From contig JAIWOE010000224.1 of the NCBI GenBank assembly GCA_020217165.1, forward strand, positions 1 to 5,712: DNA of 5,712 nucleotides, given 5' to 3'. Below, piece after piece: positions 1 through 5,712 of the stretch (position 1 is its first letter; every line of letters starts with the position of its first letter). The notes below the pieces were generated by a model. The model was not told the DNA's origin, ran no database searches, and saw only the letters and a list, made by a program, of their open reading frames with translations. The position numbers were made by a program, and so were the translations under genes. The DNA is from Desulfovibrio sp. (GTDB lineage Bacteria; Desulfobacterota; Desulfovibrionia; Desulfovibrionales; Desulfovibrionaceae).

Positions 1-92
1 GCAGCCGTCAGCGTGGTCTTGCCATGGTCAATGTGCCCGATGGTGCCGATGTTAACGTGCGGCTTGGAACGTTCGAATTTTGCCTTGCCCAT
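1..92 (-). CDS. tuf: Elongation factor Tu, N-terminal fragment (runs off left edge)
   Basis: EF-Tu is the cytoplasmic GTPase that delivers aminoacyl-tRNA to the ribosomal A site. Only the first 30 codons are in the window. They read as the standard EF-Tu N-terminus ([20 protein letters not shown]), followed by the P-loop GHIDHGKT at residues 19-26, which binds the GTP phosphates. The ATG at 90-92 is preceded by GAGGAG (minus strand, 101-106) with an 8-nt spacer, so the start is well supported. The gene lies 54 nt after the fusA stop on the same strand, the usual str-operon order. No promoter is obvious in the 54-nt gap, so co-transcription with fusA is likely. The copy number of tuf in the genome cannot be judged from here. 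Confidence 0.97.
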   Translation of the reverse strand, partial: MGKAKFERSKPHVNIGTIGHIDHGKTTLTA

Positions 93-146
93 TGTATGGT
101 CTCCTCGTCTCGTAGAGAACGGGTCGTGCTTTTGCGGCACCCGCAG

Positions 147-2216
<2,070 letters not shown>

Positions 2217-2222
2217 GGGGTG

Positions 2223-2228
2223 CTCCTT
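2223..2228 (-). promoter_or_regulatory. fusA Shine-Dalgarno
   Basis: AAGGAG on the minus strand, 6 nt before the GTG start at 2216. It supports a non-ATG start. Most of this site lies in the second unit of a 13-bp tandem repeat. The first unit ends in AAGG followed by CA instead of AG, so it is a weaker copy of the same core 15 nt upstream. Confidence 0.85.
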
Positions 2229-2252
2229 GACTTGTCTTGCCTTGACTTGTCT
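2225..2252 (-). repeat. 13-bp tandem direct repeat in the rpsG-fusA gap
   Basis: The minus-strand unit AGACAAGTCAAGG occurs twice without mismatch (2240-2252 and 2225-2237), separated by CA, giving a 15-bp period. The copy nearer fusA ends in the AAGG core of its Shine-Dalgarno. The likely origin is a local slippage duplication. The rest of the gap, just after the rpsG stop, can form a small hairpin (GTCTG with CAGAC, 2249-2267) that overlaps the outer repeat copy. Function is unknown. Confidence 0.9.
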
Positions 2253-2266
2253 GGCCGTGAGGCAGA

Positions 2267-2740
2267 CTACCAGCGATAGTGGGCGAAAGCCTTGTTGGCG
2301 TCCGCCATGCGATGGACGTCTTCCTTTTTCTTCACGGCGCCGCCACGATTGTTGAAGGCATCCGTGAGCTCCCCAGACAGCTTGTTGACCATGCCCTTTT
2401 CACCGCGGGCGCGGGCATAGTTGATGAGCCAGCGCAGGGCCAGGGCCACCTGACGCTCGGGGCGCACTTCCATAGGCACCTGATAGGTGGCGCCGCCCAC
2501 ACGACGGGGCTTGACTTCCATGTGTGGCTTCACATTGTCCAGCGCTCGCTCGAACGCACGCATAGGCTGCTCGCCCGTACGTTCGGCAAGCACGTCCAAC
2601 GTCTTGTAAAAAATCGCTTCGGCATTGGCCTTTTTGCCGTTGAGCATGAGGCGATTGATGCACTTGGCGGCCATGCGGCTGCCGTACACCGGATCAGCTT
2701 GAATGCTGCGCTTGGGAGTGGAACCTTTCTTGCGAGGCAT
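2267..2740 (-). CDS. rpsG: 30S ribosomal protein S7
   Basis: S7 is a primary 16S rRNA-binding protein. It nucleates assembly of the 30S head and lines the E site. At 157 residues it has the usual length. Family hallmarks are visible: the basic N-terminus [17 protein letters not shown] (79-89) followed by EVRP, and the near-invariant C-terminus [18 protein letters not shown] (140-157). The ATG at 2738-2740 has AAGGAA (2747-2752) 6 nt upstream. The gene lies 24 nt after rpsL and ends in TAG. In E. coli, S7 represses its own operon by binding the rpsL-rpsG spacer. The spacer here is much shorter, so that control is probably absent or built differently (inference). Confidence 0.99.
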   Translation of the reverse strand: MPRKKGSTPKRSIQADPVYGSRMAAKCINRLMLNGKKANAEAIFYKTLDVLAERTGEQPMRAFERALDNVKPHMEVKPRRVGGATYQVPMEVRPERQVALALRWLINYARARGEKGMVNKLSGELTDAFNNRGGAVKKKEDVHRMADANKAFAHYRW

Positions 2741-2764
2741 GAGGGCTTCCTTGCTTGGAGATGG

Positions 2765-3136
2765 CTATTTGGGCCGCTTGGCGCCGTACTTGGAACGGCC
2801 CTGGCGACGATCGTTAACGCCGGAAGTATCCAGGGTGCCGCGCACGATGTGGTAGCGGACACCGGGAAGGTCCTTCACGCGGCCGCCGCGGATCAGCACC
2901 ACGGAGTGCTCCTGCAGGTTGTGCCCTTCACCAGGAATGTACGCCGTGACTTCGATCTGGTTGGTCAACCGCACGCGGGCAACCTTCCGCAACGCCGAGT
3001 TGGGCTTCTTGGGCGTGGTCGTATACACGCGGGTGCAGACGCCGCGGCGCTGGGGGCAGGCCTGCAATGCCGGGGTCTTTTTGCGCTTGCTCACTTCAAG
3101 GCGAGACTTGCGAATCAACTGATTAATGGTAGGCAT
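2765..3136 (-). CDS. rpsL: 30S ribosomal protein S12
   Basis: S12 sits at the 30S decoding centre and influences fidelity. I start it at the ATG at 3134-3136 ([10 protein letters not shown]), which gives the standard 123 residues. GGAGG (3143-3147) lies 6 nt upstream. An in-frame ATG at 3158-3160 would add eight residues, but it would cover this Shine-Dalgarno and has none of its own. The decoding-centre loop [13 protein letters not shown] (39-51) and [13 protein letters not shown] (84-96) are intact. Lys43 and Lys88, where streptomycin-resistance changes usually fall, are the wild-type residues. Asp89 is the residue methylthiolated by RimO in E. coli. The stop is TAG. This is the first gene of the operon here. 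Its immediate upstream neighbour is a glycosyltransferase, not rpoC. Confidence 0.99.
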   Translation of the reverse strand: MPTINQLIRKSRLEVSKRKKTPALQACPQRRGVCTRVYTTTPKKPNSALRKVARVRLTNQIEVTAYIPGEGHNLQEHSVVLIRGGRVKDLPGVRYHIVRGTLDTSGVNDRRQGRSKYGAKRPK

Positions 3137-3142
3137 TGCCTT

Positions 3143-3147
3143 CCTCC
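3143..3147 (-). promoter_or_regulatory. rpsL Shine-Dalgarno
   Basis: GGAGG on the minus strand, 6 nt before the ATG at 3136. It decides the rpsL start in favour of the 123-residue protein over the upstream in-frame ATG at 3160. Confidence 0.9.
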
Positions 3148-3158
3148 GTAAAAGCTCC

Positions 3159-3204
3159 AAAAAAAATAAAAAGAACCCCCCGACTTAGAGACCAAGCCGT
3201 AAGG
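3159..3204 (-). terminator. Terminator-like hairpin plus U-tract in the rpsL leader (possible attenuator)
   Basis: Read on the minus strand, CGGCTT (3194-3199) pairs with AAGTCG (3181-3186) around a 7-nt loop: six pairs, one of them G-U. After a single A/G mismatch the stem extends with CCTT (3201-3204) against GGGG (3176-3179). The tract TTCTTTTTATTTTTTTT (3159-3175) follows directly. This is the layout of an intrinsic terminator. However, it lies between the likely promoter and rpsL, ending 22 nt before the ATG, with no room for another promoter. Transcription of the operon must therefore pass it. It could be an attenuator. Alternatively, the U-rich stretch may be a single-stranded enhancer that helps ribosomes bind via S1. 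The G-U pairs make the stem only moderately strong. Confidence 0.55.
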
Positions 3205-3239
3205 TGACGCGCCGTCATGAAGCGACGCAAAGCCCAAAA

Positions 3240-3268
3240 CTTCTATCCAACCTCACTTGAACTGTCAA
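3240..3268 (-). promoter_or_regulatory. Probable sigma70-type promoter of the str operon
   Basis: On the minus strand a perfect -35 hexamer TTGACA (3263-3268) is followed after exactly 17 nt by TAGAAG (3240-3245), a 4/6 match to TATAAT. The start point would fall near 3233, giving a leader of about 97 nt before rpsL. It is the best promoter match in the 242-bp gap and is oriented correctly for the operon. A short T-run lies upstream (3282-3286), but no clear UP element is seen. Confidence 0.75.
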
Positions 3269-3276
3269 GAGAATGT

Positions 3277-3332
3277 GGCAGAAAAACTGTGGTCACTGGA
3301 TTGTTTTCCAGGAAAAGACACCATACACTGCC
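3277..3332 (-). terminator. Imperfect nested inverted repeat behind the glycosyltransferase gene (weak terminator candidate)
   Basis: Three inverted repeats nest around one centre: CTGGA/TCCAG (3296-3300 and 3307-3311, 6-nt loop), TGGT/ACCA (3290-3293 and 3320-3323) and GGCAG/CTGCC (3277-3281 and 3328-3332). They are joined by unpaired stretches of 2 to 8 nt. On the minus strand a TTTTT run (3282-3286) follows the inner two stems. It lies between the glycosyltransferase stop (3379) and the str promoter, where a terminator would be expected. The stems are short and interrupted, so the call is tentative. Confidence 0.25.
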
Positions 3333-3378
3333 TGACTGCCGGGCGCCATCAAAATCATGCGAACAATGAAATGCCACC

Positions 3379-5127
3379 TCAGACGGGAGCGCCGCACCAG
3401 GCCCGGCGCACCTGACGCATGCCGTATGCTTCCAGGGCTGCGGCTTTGGCCTGCATGTCTGCCAGGAGCACGGCCTGGCCTTGCTCCCGCAGGGCCAGCA
3501 CCTCTGCTTCGGTGTAATCCATTTCCAGCTTGTAAAGATTCCCCAGGGAGCTGGCCATGGCCCGCCGTTCCTGCTGGGAGCTCTTGCCGCTGACCTTTTT
3601 GTGCCGGATGGCCAGGCACCCCTGGTACACGGGGAACTCCCCACGGCTGCACAGGCGAAGGTCGTGCTCCAGGTCGTCATATTGCGTGGGGTTAAAGCGC
3701 AGGTCAAACCCGCCCGCCTGGTCCAGGCCGTCCCGGGTAAAGAGGTGGCAACACCCGGTCACCGAGGCGCAGGGGCGCAGATAGTCGTGCTGGCCGGCGT
3801 CCATGTCTTCAAGATGCACGGCGGAGAGACGGATATGGCGGGGATACGCCGGCGCGAGCCCCCCGGGTTCGGCCATGGGCGGAGGCTCGGTGAGCTGAAA
3901 ATCCGCGCTCTGGATGCGCCAGGCGGCCCCGGTCTCCACCACCTTGCAGCCCCAGACACCAGCCTTGGGATACCGCGCCTTGGCCGCGAACAGGCGCTCC
4001 AGCCAGTCCTCGGGCACGGTGGCGTCGTCATCCATAAAGATGATGTCCGCGCAGGCGCGCACCTCGGGAGTGGCCAGGAGCCAGTTGCGGGCCGCGGGCG
4101 CGCCGATGTTCACGGGGAGGTGGATGGTGGTCAACCGATCCTTGAGGCGGGCCCGCCAGGCGGCCAGGATGCCGGAGGTGGCGTCGGTGGAACCATTGTC
4201 CAACACCACCAGCCGCGCGCCGTGCAGGCGACTGCCGGCAATGGACTCCAGGGCCAGGTTCAGATCCGGAGCCTTGTTGAAGCTGTACAGGCACACGGCC
4301 ACGGGCTCCTGGGGCGCCACCAGGGCATCGGCAATGCCGGCCAGGCGGTCGTGGGCCATCAGCAGATGACTAGTGAGCCATGGGCGCTGGTTGAGGGCCT
4401 GCTTCCAGAGGGGAGCGGCGCGGTCCGCCCGGTCCATGCGCCAGAAGCTCTCGGCCAGCCGCAACTGGCAGAGGGCTTCTCCCTCGCCGCCGTCAAGGCT
4501 CCTGACCTGAGCCATGGCCTTGGCATACAAGGCGCGGGCGGCCTCGGGATCGCCTCCAAACAGCTGCACGTCCCCCATGAGCCGCAGGGCCGTCCAGGCC
4601 AGGGGGCGGGGGGCGTGCTCCTGAAACCGTTGCAACAGGGAATCGAGCCAGTCCAGTTCGCCGCGGTACACGGCCAGGGCCGCGGCCTCCCGCATCCAGA
4701 AGGCGCTGCCCGGCGCCGTCTGCAAGGTGGAATGGCAAAGGTGGCGGACCTTATCCAGATCCCGTTCCTGCTGCGCCCGCCGCAGCGCCTGGGCATCGGC
4801 CGGTGTTTCGAAATGATGCACCGCCGCCACCATCGCCTCCCGCGGCAGGGGAAGATCCGGGAACATGGCTGCGGCGGTCAGCACATCCCGGGCCAGGGCG
4901 CCGTCCAGGGGGTCATACTCCCAGGCCAGGGCCAGCAGGGCGGCACCCAGGCGCGCACAGGCCTGGCCCGCGGCATCCCGCCGCAGGGTGTGGCCGTCCA
5001 TGGCGTGGGCCAGGGCCAGCCTGCCGGTGCGTTCCAGGTGATGCCGGCCGGAGGCGCCATGCAACAGTCGCTCCAGGACCGGCCCGGGGCAGGTATCCAT
5101 GCAGAAAACGGAATCGAACGCAGCCAT
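3379..5127 (-). CDS. Family 2 glycosyltransferase (GT-A fold) with TPR-like N-terminal region
   Basis: Predicted 582-residue enzyme that transfers a sugar from a nucleotide-sugar donor; donor and acceptor are unknown. Residues about 1-270 are helical. Segments near 176-209 and 215-249 have TPR-like spacing of small and aromatic residues. The GT-A catalytic domain starts near 276 (VAVCLYSFNKAP). It shows VVLDNGSTD (307-315), NIGAPAARN (340-348), the metal-binding DxD-type motif FMDDDA (364-369), TGCCHLF (457-463) and the late acidic motif DDLEHDL (484-490), where the catalytic base is expected. The tail (about 515-582) is helical, with no signal peptide or membrane span, suggesting a cytoplasmic enzyme. 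The ATG at 5125-5127 has AGAGGA 7 nt upstream (5135-5140). The stop is TGA. It lies upstream of the str operon but is probably transcribed separately. Polysaccharide or protein glycosylation is inference. Confidence 0.9.
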   Translation of the reverse strand: MAAFDSVFCMDTCPGPVLERLLHGASGRHHLERTGRLALAHAMDGHTLRRDAAGQACARLGAALLALAWEYDPLDGALARDVLTAAAMFPDLPLPREAMVAAVHHFETPADAQALRRAQQERDLDKVRHLCHSTLQTAPGSAFWMREAAALAVYRGELDWLDSLLQRFQEHAPRPLAWTALRLMGDVQLFGGDPEAARALYAKAMAQVRSLDGGEGEALCQLRLAESFWRMDRADRAAPLWKQALNQRPWLTSHLLMAHDRLAGIADALVAPQEPVAVCLYSFNKAPDLNLALESIAGSRLHGARLVVLDNGSTDATSGILAAWRARLKDRLTTIHLPVNIGAPAARNWLLATPEVRACADIIFMDDDATVPEDWLERLFAAKARYPKAGVWGCKVVETGAAWRIQSADFQLTEPPPMAEPGGLAPAYPRHIRLSAVHLEDMDAGQHDYLRPCASVTGCCHLFTRDGLDQAGGFDLRFNPTQYDDLEHDLRLCSRGEFPVYQGCLAIRHKKVSGKSSQQERRAMASSLGNLYKLEMDYTEAEVLALREQGQAVLLADMQAKAAALEAYGMRQVRRAWCGAPV

Positions 5128-5142
5128 GTTGTGGTCCTCTGC

Positions 5143-5148
5143 TTGACA
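5143..5148 (+). promoter_or_regulatory. Possible -35 element for the divergent plus-strand gene
   Basis: A perfect TTGACA lies in the 86-bp divergent gap. At 16-18 nt spacing the -10 candidates (around 5165-5172, CCCAGATG) match TATAAT poorly, so this is a weak promoter call. If it is real, transcription would start near 5178, which favours the ATG at 5214 over the one at 5151. I see no convincing promoter for the minus-strand glycosyltransferase in the same gap. Confidence 0.2.
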
Positions 5149-5213
5149 GGATGGTGCATTGCGTCCCAGATGTCTGCAGCACCCCTAGCCCGAGCGCGAG
5201 GCTTTCGCAAGTC

Positions 5214-5712
5214 ATGTCCCTGTCACTCCACACCGCGGCATCACGATTGCCCGCCCCTGCCTGGCCCGGCCCCGAGTTTTACGACGCCTTGTCCCGGCGG
5301 CTGCTGCTGTGGAAATTCGGCGTCCAGGGCCGGGTGTGCGCCGAGGCGTCCCTGGAACATGCCCTGGCCGCAGCCGGGGAAGACCGGCGATTCCTCGCCC
5401 CGGCCGCTGGCATGGCCTTCTGGATGTGGCAGCAGCGCCCCACCAGCGCAGACCTGCTGGAGACGGCCATGACCCTGGAACGGCTGGTTCCCTTCCTGCC
5501 AGGGGAGACCCGCGCCGCATGGCAGGCCATGAGCCGCTTCAAGGCCGTGCTGGCCTCCCTGGATGCGGCCTGGCACGAAGCCTGGGATGCCGGCGACCTG
5601 GCCCGCTGCGCCGAAGCCGTGGCCAGCCGCCCCCTGCCGCCCCCCCTGGCTGGCCTGGGCCTGCGGCTGCAGGCGCAAGCGCTCATATATAATGATGCGA
5701 CTGCGGCCATGG
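5214..5712 (+). CDS. Hypothetical protein, possibly a glycosyltransferase-associated helical protein (runs off right edge)
   Basis: An open frame with no stop runs from ATG 5214-5216 to the window end: 166 codons, beginning MSLSLHTAASRLPAPAWPGP. Codons are strongly GC-rich at the third position, as in the glycosyltransferase, which supports real coding. The visible part is Ala/Leu-rich and helical, with no signal peptide and no catalytic motif. Its residues about 18-160 resemble the N-terminal region of the divergent glycosyltransferase in order and spacing: PGP, a GR pair, a Trp, LP-x-E, a Phe, an Asp-Leu in a helix, and an Ala-rich helix. It may therefore be the N-terminus of a second such enzyme (inference). 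The Shine-Dalgarno is weak (GAGG, 5198-5201, 12-nt spacer). An in-frame ATG at 5151 would add 21 residues but has no ribosome-binding site. Confidence 0.75.
   Translation, partial: MSLSLHTAASRLPAPAWPGPEFYDALSRRLLLWKFGVQGRVCAEASLEHALAAAGEDRRFLAPAAGMAFWMWQQRPTSADLLETAMTLERLVPFLPGETRAAWQAMSRFKAVLASLDAAWHEAWDAGDLARCAEAVASRPLPPPLAGLGLRLQAQALIYNDATAAM

Noticed and set aside
133..145. Perfect 5-bp inverted repeat TGCGG/CCGCA just after the fusA stop, suggestive of a terminator
   Set aside because: The stem is short and followed on the minus strand by A residues, not a U-tract. tuf, 54 nt downstream, has no visible promoter of its own.
2765..3136. Possible streptomycin-resistance allele of rpsL
   Set aside because: Lys43 and Lys88 are both the wild-type residues.
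2279..3151. Plus-strand open frame of 290 codons opposite rpsG and rpsL
   Set aside because: It is antisense to two unmistakable ribosomal protein genes, with no ribosome-binding site or recognisable motif.
3137..3160. Upstream in-frame ATG for rpsL at 3158-3160
   Set aside because: It would add eight non-conserved residues encoded over the Shine-Dalgarno. S12 proteins begin MPTINQL.
3481..5472. Plus-strand open frame of 663 codons opposite the glycosyltransferase
   Set aside because: The minus-strand frame carries clear GT2 motifs. This one is low-complexity Gly/Gln/His-rich shadow sequence and conflicts with the frame of the true plus-strand gene after 5214.
5309..5692. Plus-strand open frame of 127 codons near the right edge
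   Set aside because: It is in a different frame from the open frame starting at 5214, which has better codon composition, a longer run, and similarity to the neighbouring protein.
5688..5693. Perfect TATAAT on the plus strand
   Set aside because: It lies inside the coding frame (Ile-Tyr-Asn codons), and I see no matching -35 or downstream gene to judge it by.

Overview
The window comes from a high-GC bacterium. The EF-G, S12, S7 and EF-Tu sequences and the high GC suggest a deltaproteobacterium of the Desulfovibrio type. This placement is by recognition only, so I hold it at moderate confidence.

Layout. Positions 1-3136, minus strand, hold the start of a str operon, read right to left: rpsL (S12), rpsG (S7), fusA (EF-G), then the first 30 codons of tuf (EF-Tu), which runs off the left edge. 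Positions 3137-3378 are non-coding. They hold a good sigma70-type promoter and a leader of about 97 nt with a terminator-like hairpin and U-tract just before rpsL. They also hold an imperfect nested inverted repeat behind the upstream gene. Positions 3379-5127, minus strand, encode a family 2 glycosyltransferase with a helical, TPR-like N-terminal half. An 86-bp gap separates it from a divergent plus-strand gene that starts near 5214 and is still open at the right edge.

How the genes work together. rpsL, rpsG, fusA and tuf encode decoding and elongation components: two 30S proteins, the translocase, and the aminoacyl-tRNA carrier. They are closely spaced (24, 50 and 54 nt), each has its own Shine-Dalgarno, and they are probably one transcript from the promoter at 3240-3268. 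The glycosyltransferase and its divergent neighbour look unrelated to translation. They may be paralogues in their N-terminal regions and probably act in surface polysaccharide or protein glycosylation.

Most of the window is ordinary housekeeping sequence. The points worth a second look are the possible attenuator in the rpsL leader, a 13-bp tandem repeat carrying the fusA ribosome-binding core, amber stops on all three complete str genes (two of the junctions are in frame and open), and the divergent pair of possibly related genes. I see no CRISPR array, tRNA, rRNA, insertion sequence or clearly new system.
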